Source of the DNA: Nectonema munidae
Taxonomy: Eukaryota; Nematomorpha; Nectonematoida; Nectonematidae
Assembly: GCA_030549495.1 (NCBI GenBank)
Contig: JAUIRK010000097.1
Span: 62,001 to 126,000, forward strand
Direction: 5' to 3'
Length of the DNA stretch: 64,000 nt
In this document: piece after piece, positions 1-10,316 of the stretch
Numbering within the stretch: position 1 is the stretch's first letter
Layout of the letters: every line of letters begins with the position of its first letter
The notes under the pieces: model-generated
The model's input: the letters and a program-made list of their open reading frames with translations, nothing else
Databases searched by the model: none
Told to the model about the DNA's origin: nothing
Translations under genes and position numbers: made by a program

Positions 1-930
1 TGTATTCGAGCTAATTGCCACACATCCTGTGCATCTTTGATATTCATAATTTCCCTATTACAAGTGTAGCAGTATCACGGTACAAGTATTTCTTCTTTAA
101 AAATATCTATAATCTATATCCAACGTATATTTGAGAGCATACACACGTAAGTCTTTTTGAGGAGGAGGAGGGGGTATTATCGCGTTACAATTTATTATTC
201 CTTAAACATTGCGATCTTTAGTGAGCTATGAAATCATGCATCTAAGAAATAACATTTGTTTTTCCTATCATTCTCGAGATAATCGATAGCAGGAAACGCG
301 TCTCAAAGTAACACCCGTTTACGTAAAAAACTTGTAATAATGGATAGACATTAATTATAATTATGTTTTTTCCTTAACTTTTTGGCGCTTTTCTGCTCAC
401 GTCAAAATTAGGTCTCAAAGTTTTTTGGTATAATAAAAAAATTTTTTCTACTAGAAGTTTCATGACAAAGGAAGGTGTCTTGATATGACGCGACTGATTG
501 GCTATCGAGTTTTGAAATAATCGATTTTACATCCTTTTTTAAAAGGTTATGTATATTATTTCATATACTATAGAGATTTAAAATGTAAAACAAATTAGTG
601 CTTTTAGCAATGAACCAATTATGGAAATAATGTGAATAACGCAATATGTAACGAAAAGTATTGAAACTACAATAAAAAGTGGTCTTTTGATTTTGAAAAT
701 GATGAAACAAATTTTATATCAATGATCGATGTTTAGCATTGAAAAGAGGTAGATTTACTCTATTTTAAAATCAATATTTATCAAAAAATGGTCTACATAT
801 CCAAATTCAGTGTATAATTTGCTACATTTTGACGTATCACACGTCATGTTTCGACTTAATATGAGCCAAATAGCTTATTTAACCCTGCAAACATTTTACA
901 TGCTATAACTGAGTAAAAAGGTAGGTAAAG
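1..930. other. AT-rich intergenic DNA, nothing recognised
   Basis: No credible coding frame, RNA gene or repeat boundary is visible. A short purine run (aggaggaggagggggt) near 160-176 is the only compositional oddity. Confidence 0.5.
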
Positions 931-1297
931 TTAGTTAGTTAAGTTAAGTTGTTTGTGACGTTCGCACCCATCATTTCGGATATCGTGGCCCGCCCGGAAT
1001 GCTGAGTCCTGGTCTACCTGGGCTTTCCATCCCACTAAACGCCTACCGGCCCTTGTTACTGCATAGCTATACCTTGTTATATATATTATTTTACAAGAAT
1101 GTATGTTACAAATATATAAATACAGCTGAGTGAACGATACAATCCTAATGATCCCAATTTGGGAAACAATCTTAATGTCTAGTGATAGCTTGATTACTAA
1201 CAAGGTTAGAATCGGGTCGCCAGATTTTTACCTAACCGTAAAAACCTTTGAATTCTTCGGAGGAAGAAAACCAGGATAAAAAACCGGCACTGTAGGA
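931..1297 (-). repeat. Dispersed repeat, copy A (second copy inverted at 43.4-43.8 kb)
   Basis: Read on the - strand this segment matches 43,430-43,795 over about 365 bp with small differences. The shared landmarks are GTGCCGGTTTTTTATCCTG, CTGGCGACCCGATTCTAACC and CAGCTGTATTTATATATTTG. Both copies keep an open frame of about 90 codons (shared residues include IVSFTQLYLYICNIHSCKII). I do not recognise the translation. The CTGGCGACCCG stretch resembles the start of the primer-binding region that follows some LTRs, so this could be debris of an LTR element, but no complete LTR pair or pol is attached. It could equally be an unclassified interspersed repeat. Confidence 0.6.
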
Positions 1298-2841
1298 CAC
1301 GATTCATGCGCGCATCATTGATACACTTCAATATTGTAAAGACACACTTAAGCGAGCGTTAAAATCAATATCAAATGCGTTCATTCATCAATAAGATAAA
1401 GGAAGGATTTTTTATTTTGACATTTTATTTCAAGAGGCTTTCGTGCCATACTATCATTTGTTAAAAAATGATCTATCATGTTATTTCAAAAAATGGGTTG
1501 ACTAATTTCAAACACTTTTTTCCTGTAATTTCAAAATCACTCTAAATCATGCATCCTCTTTTCCCAGATAAATAAATTGCATTGATGGCAAACTTGATTT
1601 TTCGTCTAAATATCCAAAAACATTTGAGACATTTTTTTTGAGGTCAAAAAACAATCTTTTCATTATGACTTTTAGAAAGCGTTCTACTTCTTTCGGTAAC
1701 AACATTTTGTTTCAATCGAAAAAATAATATACTTTATTTTATTCCGCCATTTTAATCCTTTACAAATTATTATAGTTTTCATTTGAAGTTAAATCTTCTT
1801 CAGGAAGTACACTTTTTTATATAAGCAACTTTATTTTCTGCATCAGGCCTCCGTTTGTTAAGGATGTTCACATTTTCAGATCTCAAGTTTCTTTGGATAT
1901 TTGATTAGCATTATTTTTATTAAATTATATAAATTATATTAAAAATAATTAACTCAAAGTGAGTTTTGGAAAAGGGAGAAATGAAGGCAATGTTTACAAT
2001 TTCAAAAATTTTGCCTAATTGTTTGATAAGCAAATCGGTTGCTTATAAAGAAAAAAAGTGTATGAGATTTTCAGGACAAAATTTAAGATTTAAATCATCA
2101 TTTTCAACCATTCCATTCACAGAATTGACAGTATCGTCTACACGTCTTCATCATATCACCAGTGTTATCTATTTCTATATCATCACATGCCTTTTTGTTT
2201 CCAAGAAACAACAAGCCTCAAAAAAAAGAAGATTTTTACTCATAATTTAGTGAGAAGTAAGTTGCAAATCATTTCTACTCAATATATCACATAGCATGAT
2301 ATAATGTATACAATGTATAGGATGATGGCAACTGCTGATCCCAAGTTACATATGTTAAACTAATTACAAGAGGAAATACGCGACTACAAAATGTAGTCAT
2401 CTTTAGATGTAAGAGAACAAATACATTAACTTTTTTTCTACACTACACCCAGCCCAAATTCAATTATGATTTGAAAGCCAATTGAAGAAAATTATAGGTT
2501 GAGTGGTATGAAATTTAAATTATTATAAAAACATATGAATTGACAAAAATAGAATGAACAAAGAAACAGAATGATCATTTTTCAATTATGAATTACCATA
2601 CTAGTAGTAGGTTAATTTTTTTGAAGAAAAGTTAGAGCAAATATTTGTGGTGACTTATGACGGCCAAAAATTTATAGAAGGAAAGAGAGGATCTTTAACC
2701 CATTAGTGTGCTTTTTAAGAAGTGGATGAAAATAAATAAGAAATAAGTAATGATTTGCAAATTTTTGAAAATTTTTTCATTGAAGAGTTCATAAAGAAAA
2801 GATCTAAAAATCATGTCTATTATCATAACCATGTGTTCTAA
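1298..2841. other. AT-rich intergenic DNA, nothing recognised
   Basis: The only frame above 60 codons (1,966-2,250 +) begins at TTG, has homopolymer-like composition and shows no family signature. The sequence 'gagtggtatgaaatt' near 2,500 resembles the start of the dispersed repeat seen at 22.26, 47.58 and 49.24 kb. Confidence 0.45.
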
Positions 2842-4880
2842 TTAACACTAGAAAGATGAGAAATTTTTACTACCTTCAAAGACGAAATGGTCATTTTTGA
2901 CCATTTTCAATAAAAATAATTTTTTTCTATAAACTTTAGAATTTAAAAGTTTATTTTTTTCAAAAACATTAAAAAGTCATCAAATTAGAAAAATATAAAA
3001 AGATTACATGAAATATTACTTATTTTTGCAGTTATGACAAACGACAATTTGTTTTTTAGCAGCGGTGTGTTTTCCACAAACAAAGGCTTTGCAAGAATTA
3101 CACATATTACTTGTTTTGTCTTTACATTCTTTTGCTTTACACAAACGCCTCTTTTTGTTATCTTCATTTTTGCTATCACTGGGCAAGCAACAGCTTTCGT
3201 TTGCTTTAGTGGAACAAAGCTCTTTTATCAAAGCTTTCAAAAAAATTCTCCTTGAAATGTTATGATTTGTAGTCGTTTTGTAAAGTATATACGAATTTGA
3301 CCCACAGAAGTCCAGTAAATTGAAAAAACATGCTAATCTTCTTGTACTTGTTTTGCATGTATTATGCCTTGCCATCTGGTCCATCACGTCAACACCGTAT
3401 TTATTATTGTTGTAAAAACTAATTGTATCAGGTAGTTTTTTTGTGTGTGTTTGATCAATTTTAACAACGTTATGCATTGAACTTAAAATGCAAACATTTT
3501 TTGTTTTTTTACCTTTATAAATTGTTAGGCTACAGTTAGAGTCATTTATATAAACTTCTCTAGAGTATAATGGTTTCTTTTCCATGAGATCATCACAATT
3601 AAATATTTCACGACGATTTTTCCTTATAGTTCCAACAATTGTTGTTTTTCATTTCATGAAGCTTTCCGCAATTTCTAGACTTGTAAAAAAGTTGTCCATT
3701 GTCACATTATATCCTTTGCCAAAATAAGGCTTCAAAATTTTTTCACAAACATGCAAAGCAAGTGATTTTTTGGTTCTAGATTCATCTTTACCCAAATAAG
3801 GAAAAGCATTATACAAGTACTTTGAAAAGTTATCAACTAAACCAAAATTTAATGCCAAACTTATCCGGCTTTGATGGCATGTACTGAAGAAAAGAACAGC
3901 GACATTTAGATGGAAAAAGCAGCTCATCCACCAGTAACATGAAAGACGGAACATAACACAGCTGTGAGTTTTGAATAAAACTTTCCCAAACATCTCTAAT
4001 CAAACAAAACTTGTCCTTTGATTTATTTTGTCTTCTTGAAGTAACATCATCAAAACGAATGTTTCATTATTTTTTTGAAGCTGTCTCGATTCATTGTGTT
4101 TTTGAAAATAGCAATTCCATATTCCTTTTTCCATATATCATTCAAAGGTGTGTATTTTGCAGCAAAAATGCCTCTTGCATATAATTAACCGATAAATTTT
4201 TTCATATCTTCTAACGAAACAAAAAATTTTTTATCAAGAAGTTTCCCATGTATTGTTGTGTATTCTACTAAAGACTTCATCATAGATTTGCTAAAGAGTA
4301 ATTGAAATGCGGAAAAAGAACTTTCTTTCACATTATTTTTTTTTGAATATGAAGTTGGCCCGGATTTGGCTGTGAAACGATTTTCTTTTGGCACTCTTCC
4401 TTTATTAGAAACAGCTAGTTGATTATACCACTTTTTTCCTGACTTTGAAATGGCGGTGTTCTCTAAATTACCTTCAGATTCTTCTGAACTTTCTGAAAAA
4501 TCAAAATTATTACAGTCGTTCATCTCAAAGTCATCTTCAAGTGTAGATAAAGAAAAGTATCTTCAGAATACTCCATTATTTTTTATAAATATAATTTTTC
4601 TAATAAGCACAACATTCTCTATTTCATAAAAGTTTTATGAATTTTTAATAATTTTTTTAAATTTAAATAATAAAGGTATCTTAGCGAACTTTTCTTTTAT
4701 ATATCCTTTGAAATTTTGATATTTAAATTTTTGATTTTTTTTGATTTGAAATTTAATTTTGAAATTTTGTATATCACTTAAAAATCTTTTGTTTTTCAAA
4801 GGGGTCATTTTTGATCATTTAGTCATTATAGGTATATAAGCTCATTTCATCAAAATAAAGGTTCACTAAAGAAATTTTTT
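2842..4880 (-). mobile_element. piggyBac-type DNA transposon relic
   Basis: Three - strand frames follow the order of a piggyBac transposase. An acidic N-terminal part is at 4,523-4,185. A middle part at 3,993-3,649 carries GYNVTMDNFFTSLEIAESF, the second catalytic Asp box. A C-terminal part at 3,585-3,016 has NNKYGVDVMDQMARHNT (third Asp box) and then a Cys-rich zinc ribbon (CKAKECKD, CNSCKAFVCGKH, CHNCKNK). One end is clear: TTAA at 2,842-2,845 followed by CACTAGAAAGATGAG, close to the terminal sequence of the founding piggyBac. Subterminal repeats (GGTCATTTTTGAYCATTT) lie at about 2,888 and 4,802. The frames are not continuous, so the gene is dead. The far end could not be found, and 4,880 is a minimum set by the second subterminal repeat. 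Confidence 0.85.
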
Positions 4881-5526
4881 TTACCTAAGGATAACAAAGA
4901 AAAAATAAAAGTAAGCAAGTTTTAGCTCGCCTATCTCATTTAAAAAAATTGAAAAATCTAAAAATATTTTTGAAGTCTTTCTTAACATTTTTCTTTGCAA
5001 CAAAAATATTGGTTATAAATGTTATACAGTTTTGCTATCTTGTATCTTTTTTTGAATGCATCTTACAGAAAGTGGGATATTTTAATTTAATTTTGAATAA
5101 ATGACTTTATGATTCGGAGATACAGTAAGTCCCATAACCAAATTTAATGATTTGATCACTTGTTGCATCAACCTAAATTTTACCTCAGTTATACAGAATA
5201 ATGAAATTTTAAGATTTAGAATTCGGTCTTCGTTGTTTTTAGAGCCCAAAATTATTTCAAGCGTCATGAGTTTCTTATTTTCTTCGGAGACCAACTCAGT
5301 TGTCAAATTCAGAGCGGGTGGTTGAATGTCAGCTATGCGGTTTTTCACATTCCTTATTGTTGTCAGTTTGCGGGAGATCATGTGATCCCTTAAAACCCTA
5401 ATTATTTCCAAAAACCATCATGTTAGTTCAGTACAGTTCCTTAAAGTTGGAAAAGATCCAAAAGCTCATTCTCCATTGATAAAATGCGTATCGACGTCCG
5501 ATTTGACTGTGCAACATTTGGTTTAA

Positions 5527-5656
5527 CCCATTTAAGACCAAGCAAAGCAGACGATATCTAAAAAAACGCAGACGATTTATATTCAAAGTCATTGAAAAAA
5601 GCAGACGAAGATGAAATTACTTATGTTCCAAAATAGGAACATTGGTCGTAAATGGG
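5527..5656. mobile_element. TTAA-flanked MITE (piggyBac-like), 130 bp
   Basis: The left end reads TTAA then CCCATTTAAGACCAA. The right end reads TTGGTCGTAAATGGG then TTAT, so the termini are inverted repeats and the target site is TTAA with one change on the right. The interior carries GCAGACGATATCTAA. Its right-end motif (tatgttccaaaataggaaca) matches the end of the larger piggyBac relic at 19,343-19,378, so that element or a close relative probably mobilised it. Confidence 0.7.
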
Positions 5657-5660
5657 TTAT

Positions 5661-5787
5661 CCCCTTATCGGCCACTAACCAGACGATATCTAATGTAAAG
5701 CAGAAGATTTGTATTAAAAAGCATTGATAAACGCAGACGATTTTATTTTTGTAAAGTCGACATATGTCGACTGTGGTCGATAACCGG
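5661..5787. mobile_element. Second TTAA MITE, abutting the first
   Basis: It begins directly after the degenerate TTAT that ends the previous MITE (CCCCTTATCGGCCA) and ends TGGTCGATAACCGG followed by TTTT. It is a close copy of 33,034-33,153, which retains perfect TTAA on both sides. The interior shares CAGACGATATCTAATGTAA with that copy and GCAGACGAT with the neighbouring MITE. Confidence 0.75.
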
Positions 5788-6251
5788 TTTTGTCGTATAA
5801 GTTTAACTAGAGGTATGAGGGGGACAAAGAATGCGGTATCCGAATGAGGTACTCATAAAAATCTTCCGAATTCATCAATGAGAAGGAAAAGCTGATCTAT
5901 CAGCGCAATGGTATGAGCCACATTCAATTTCCTCAACCCTCTCGTACAATGGTCTCGGTAGTACGAAGATTTGTAAGATCCACCATCTTCGAGACCAACA
6001 AATATGCTAGATAGAAATTTGTTGATGTTTAATCCAGACGTAATATTGACTGAAAACAAATGCAGTTCTTCATCGTCTGATTTATGATGGATTGAATTAA
6101 CACTAAAGACAAATCTTATGCATCTTCCTATATGGAATGTTTGTTCCGCATGAGACAAGTTATTCCAGACTCTATATAAGGAAACTCTAATTTTAAGCCC
6201 TTAACTTTTGGAGCTAAGCTAACCCCCGCCATATGTTGTTTTGCCTCATTA

Positions 6252-6376
6252 CACTGGTCAACAAATTTTTATTTTTTTTCTTTGGCAGACCATCTAGGAG
6301 TGTTTTCTGGGGTTTTGAAGGTCGCTGATTACGAATATAACATTGGTTTTGTCTGATTGGCTCTAGTTTAGAAGAT
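6252..6376 (+). repeat. Left terminal inverted repeat of the 2.4-kb transposon
   Basis: It pairs with 8,566-8,683 on the opposite strand. The outer 13 bases are identical, followed by a variable AT-rich patch and then well matched inner blocks. Confidence 0.9.
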
Positions 6377-6552
6377 ACTGATAGCCTCAAATAAGCCTAA
6401 ACTGCTAAAATTCTCCCTGAAATACTTCAATATAGAAGCAGTAAATAATAATATCAGAAAATACATAATAATTATTATGTATGTAGTGTTTTTAAAACAG
6501 TATTTAAGAATTTTCTTTTTAATTCTTTTCCTTTTTTATTCCAGAGTTGAAA

Positions 6553-8259
6553 ATGAGTTCCAGAGAGAAAATGAGTTCTTCTAAAAGACGTTGTAGATAT
6601 GAACCGGATGTCTTTTGTTACATCTGTGGACAGTATATGATGGCACAACAAAAGAGGAATATTACAGACTTTGTCAAGAGGGCGTACAAAGCATACTTCG
6701 ATATGAAACTAGGTGACCAAGATAAGTCTTGGGCCCCACATATGGTGTGCAAAACCTGTGTAGAAAGTCTTCGCGGTTGGACCAATGGTAAGATGAAGTT
6801 GAAGTTTGCTGTACCAATGGTGTGGAGAGAGCCCAAGAATCATTTTGATGACTGCTACTTCTGTATCAATGATATGACGGGGTTTAACAAGCACAAGAAA
6901 GCAAATTGGCAGTATCCGAGCCTGGATTCTGCTATCCGTCCTGTTGCGCACTCTGAGGATCTACCTGTGCCTGTTTTCACCAGTCTGCCTGAAATCGATG
7001 AAACCGAAGAGATTCCAGCTGATCTTTCAATATCAAGTGGTGATAGCTGTAGTGACTATGAAGAACCCTCAAATGGCCCTCAGCTTTTCAATCAATCTGA
7101 ACTTAATGACCTAGTGCGAGACCTTTGTTTGTCGAAGGAGCAGTCTGAAGTTCTTGCATCACGACTCCAAGAGAAAAACATTCTTGATTCTGGCACAAAA
7201 GTAACATACTATAGGACAAGGGAAGGCAGCTTGCTTCGTTTCTTTTCTAAAGAAGATGACCTGGTCTTTTGTAATGACGTTTCTGCACTTCTTAACTGCA
7301 TGGGGATCTCGTCATATGACCCAGCAGATTGGCGTCTCTTTATAGATAGCTCGAAATCAAGTCTAAAAGTTGTACTTTTGCATAATGGCAATAAGTTTGC
7401 TCCTGTACCAATTGGCCATTCTACCAAGATGAAAGAAGAGTATGATGGTATCCAATTTGTTCTTGAAAAACTAAATTACAACACTCATAAATGGCTGATT
7501 TGTGTGGACTTGAAAATGGTGAATTTTCTGCTTGGTCAGCAAAGTGGGTACACAAAGTATCCCTGCTTTCTTTGTTTGTGGGATAGCAGAGCAAGAAACC
7601 AGCACTGGAGAAGGGAGAACTGGCCAGAACGAGAAAGTCTCGAAGTCGGCACAGCCAACGTCATCAATGAGCCTTTGGTACCCAGGGATAGAATCATCTT
7701 CCCTCCATTGCACATAAAACTAGGGCTCATGAAGCAGTTTGTTAAGGCGTTGAACAAAGATGGGGATTGCTTCAAGTACATATGCAGGCAATTTCCAGGT
7801 CTTTCCATCGAAAAAGCTAAAGGTGGCATCTTCGATGGACCTCAGATTCGAACGCTCATGAGGGATTCTGACTTCACTAATCATATGAACAGGGTTGAGT
7901 TAAATGCTTGGGTGTCCTTCACAGATGTAGTGACAAACTTTTTGGGAAATCACAAAGCTGATAATTACAAGCAATTGGTCCGTAAGATGCTTACTGCATA
8001 CGAAAAACTAGGGGCAAATGTGAGCATTAAAGTTCATTTCTTGTTTAGCCACCTCGACAGATTTCCTGGTAATCTTGGTGATTACAGTGAGGAGCAAGGA
8101 GAGAGATTCCATCAAGACATCAAAACAATGGAAGAGAGGTATCAAGGCAAATGGGATGAGCACATGATGGCAGACTACTGCTGGAACCTTTTGAGAGACT
8201 GTCCGAAAGTTGCTCACAAGCGAAAATCGTATAAACGTCAATTTCACTTTTGTGAATAA
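6553..8259 (+). CDS. Putative DDE-type transposase of an unnamed recurrent family (568 aa)
   Basis: This single uninterrupted frame fills the transposon. The ATG at 6,553 is chosen because a clean polypyrimidine tract and acceptor (tattccag, ending 6,544) lies just upstream, implying a non-coding 5' exon. The N-terminus has a Cys-rich module (CYICGQY, CKTCVESL, then CYFC near residue 102) that probably binds zinc. An acidic linker spans about 145-175. The core has LFIDSSKSSLKVVLLHNG (Asp about 265), WLICVDLKMVNFLLG (Asp about 319), CFLCLWDSRA, FPPLHIKLGLMKQF, HFLFSHLDRFP and SEEQGERFHQDIK (Glu about 514-515). The order strand-Asp, strand-Asp, helix-Glu suggests an RNase-H-fold DDE enzyme. From memory, very similar proteins recur as uncharacterised multi-copy entries in arthropods and cnidarians. 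No biochemical function is established; the catalytic assignment is inference. Confidence 0.85.
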   Translation: MSSREKMSSSKRRCRYEPDVFCYICGQYMMAQQKRNITDFVKRAYKAYFDMKLGDQDKSWAPHMVCKTCVESLRGWTNGKMKLKFAVPMVWREPKNHFDDCYFCINDMTGFNKHKKANWQYPSLDSAIRPVAHSEDLPVPVFTSLPEIDETEEIPADLSISSGDSCSDYEEPSNGPQLFNQSELNDLVRDLCLSKEQSEVLASRLQEKNILDSGTKVTYYRTREGSLLRFFSKEDDLVFCNDVSALLNCMGISSYDPADWRLFIDSSKSSLKVVLLHNGNKFAPVPIGHSTKMKEEYDGIQFVLEKLNYNTHKWLICVDLKMVNFLLGQQSGYTKYPCFLCLWDSRARNQHWRRENWPERESLEVGTANVINEPLVPRDRIIFPPLHIKLGLMKQFVKALNKDGDCFKYICRQFPGLSIEKAKGGIFDGPQIRTLMRDSDFTNHMNRVELNAWVSFTDVVTNFLGNHKADNYKQLVRKMLTAYEKLGANVSIKVHFLFSHLDRFPGNLGDYSEEQGERFHQDIKTMEERYQGKWDEHMMADYCWNLLRDCPKVAHKRKSYKRQFHFCE

Positions 8260-8565
8260 AATATTGTTTTGTGTGTTCATTGTAACTAAGAATCTAGTGT
8301 ATAATAAATGCTTTGCATTAAAATTCAGTAAATTTTTAGCAAATTTTTTGTATATTCTCGAAATCTATGAAAAGTGTTCAGTTATTATAGGATAAATGAA
8401 ATGATGTTATATCTAACTTAACTTGTTAGATTGAGATTTTACACTGTCTTTGTGGTTTTAGATTATCATAAAAATCAATATCTGACATTTTTGCACTATT
8501 TAGCCGTTTTTTGTACGTTTAGTTATGGTCGCGAATGGGTGATTTCAGACGAACGACCCCCCTGT

Positions 8566-8683
8566 GATATCTCCAAAACTAGAGCCAACTTGAAAAAACA
8601 AATGTCAGATTCGGATTCAGCGCCCTTGAAAACCCCAGAAACCAGTCTCATTTTGCCTGCCAAAAATATTGTGTTGACCAGTG
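8566..8683 (-). repeat. Right terminal inverted repeat of the 2.4-kb transposon
   Basis: It is the reverse complement of 6,252-6,376 with about one mismatch in five across the inner part and an identical outer 13 bases. Confidence 0.9.
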
Positions 8684-10241
8684 TTATCAGCGCTATTAAT
8701 CAAAGCCCTGTCTCTTACCAACAACAAAACAGGTCTATAAGCGTAATAAATTAGTGACTGTTCGAAAAACCGGTGAGTCCTACTCACCTCATCAGTATAG
8801 CCGAAAAACATACCCATAACTTTGAAAGATAGGTTCAATAGACTCCCCCCGTTTGTGGTTATTCTACTTGCTGTAATCAAAATGATTTCAGATCCTCAAC
8901 TGGGAATAATCCTCCTTCCCATGATTGCTGTTATATTTAATAACTCTTTGAGCAATGTTTCAAAAGAAACTCACATCGTAGTGCCTTTGAATAACGGTAA
9001 TATGTTCCCTTTGATCAGAAGCTCAGTCTAAGCTTCCACGTCATTATTGCAAAAAATCGCCCCTCTTTAACTCACGTTCTTTGCATTTTAGATCTATCAC
9101 CAAATATTCTCTATCCAACCCCTGATTGTTGATCTTCTCTAAAAAGCTTTCTAGCTTTTTCGGGCTTAGTAATAAGAGTATCAGAACTTTTTTGCTAGGA
9201 ATGGGTTCCTAGGATTGGTTTTGACTACAGAAGGATCGAGATATAGAATGAGATTTATCCGTTGCTGGTTTTCTCAGGCACCTCAAAACAGGAAAGTAGA
9301 GGATGTTCATTCCACCTACTATTTTTTTCTTTGAAAAATTTGGATTTTAGTATCTCGTAGCTTAAATCACTAGCTAATCTCTTTACGCTATCCTGGTCAT
9401 TCGAATATAGAGATCGAATAACTGTGAAGTAGTCAATGTAGGGGTGGCCCCATAGTCTAAATACCCTCAGATAAGTCATCATATTAATCCAGTCGAAGTA
9501 GCACCCAATGTCTGGTTGCAACAATTTCTCCAAATCTCTCTTCCCTTCCATAGAGATTTTAAATTTTGACATTTGGAGAATTTTCGGTCTTTATGTACTA
9601 ACTATCTCCACAATCCTCAAATGACAGAGAGGCTGTAGCATTTTCATTATTTTATAAGCTTTGTTCCCCAATTTGGATAGAATTTAGTCCCCTAATCTGA
9701 AAAGGTGCGAGACATCTGATTTGATGGAGAGATCCTTAAATTAATCGATCCTATTAGTTAAAGAGAGTACGGATAATCTCCCGCTACATACGTCATTCAC
9801 TAGCAATGCATTGGTACAATCCAATTTTCTTCGATGGCTCATGGCCAAAGAAAGCCGAGACCAATTGCAAATCTTCGAGACCTAAGTGATGACCAGTAAA
9901 GTACCATGCTTGGGGAGCATCTGGTGATGTATGCAATTCAAATCCTGCTTCTTTTTCAAGGTTTTGTCTTTGTTGCATAGATCTCGAATTCATACAGTTA
10001 TGAAAAAACGACTTGTGGCTAAGTATTTTCTGACCAAACCAGGAATGGAAATCTTTTTCTCCCTGGTAACTTTCAAGGAAAATATAAAAGAAGAGAATTT
10101 AAGGAATAATCATGTATTGTGAAAATAGGTTCCAACCAAGGAGAATTCTTGGATTACATCTTCCGAATTAGACTCTATGAATTCATCTAGATTTTCACAC
10201 TCGTTCATAACGTTATCCTCTTTGAAATTATACAAGTCCAT
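8684..10241 (-). pseudogene. Rhabdovirus-like L (polymerase) N-terminal region, endogenous fossil
   Basis: On the - strand, remnants of a negative-strand RNA virus polymerase can be read from about 10,241 down to the transposon edge. The clearest block (9,572-9,255) contains FRLWGHPYIDYFTVIRSLYS, the conserved GHP motif of rhabdovirus L N-terminal regions, followed by a lysine/arginine-rich KSKFFKEKNSRWNEHP. A later KERELK stretch (about 9,080-9,097) matches a conserved charged motif of the L palm region. The acidic start near 10,241 also fits an L N-terminus. The copy is broken, with at least half a dozen interruptions, and is old enough to have been entered by transposons. The family assignment is from motif memory, not a search. 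Confidence 0.75.
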
Positions 10242-10316
10242 AACTCAGATGATGTTCAGATATAATTGTAAAAAGTTTGAATCGTAAAAATAATAAATCT
10301 GATTAGAATAAGTAGA

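Larger units (their letters stand above)
5082..6158 (-). pseudogene. Probable further part of the rhabdovirus L-region fossil
   Basis: Two - strand coding remnants (6,158-5,853 and 5,411-5,082) lie on the far side of the 6.25-8.68 kb transposon, in the same orientation as the clear L-like fossil. The first contains FVGLEDGGSYKSSYYRDH. This has the D-G-G and arginine spacing of the glycine-rich motif in the L methyltransferase region (compare GDGSGG...LLR), but the match is weak. The second is unassigned. Two TTAA MITEs sit between them. I infer one old viral insertion split by later transposons. The alternative is unrelated host or repeat sequence. Broken, with several interruptions. Confidence 0.3.
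6252..8683 (+). mobile_element. Structurally intact 2,432-bp DNA transposon with long TIRs and TTA target duplication
   Basis: The element starts CACTGGTCAACA at 6,252 and ends TGTTGACCAGTG at 8,683. Each end is flanked by TTA (6,249-6,251 and 8,684-8,686). The inverted repeats run about 120 bp, with shared blocks such as TTTCTGGGGTTTT and TTGGCTCTAGTTT and scattered mismatches. The only gene inside is a full-length 568-codon frame with no stop or frameshift. CACTG termini with a 3-bp duplication fit the CMC (CACTA/Mirage/Chapaev) group among known superfamilies; a TTA target is also used by PIF/Harbinger, but the protein does not look like a Harbinger transposase. The superfamily is inference, while the boundaries are seen directly. 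It lies inside a fossil viral sequence. Confidence 0.9.

Noticed and set aside
6618-8280. Long - strand and alternate-frame ORFs under the 568-codon transposase
   Set aside because: They are shadows of the real frame and have no family signature.
9205-9225. Possible tRNA gene-like words near the viral fossil
   Set aside because: No cloverleaf could be drawn; the words fall within L-like coding remnants.
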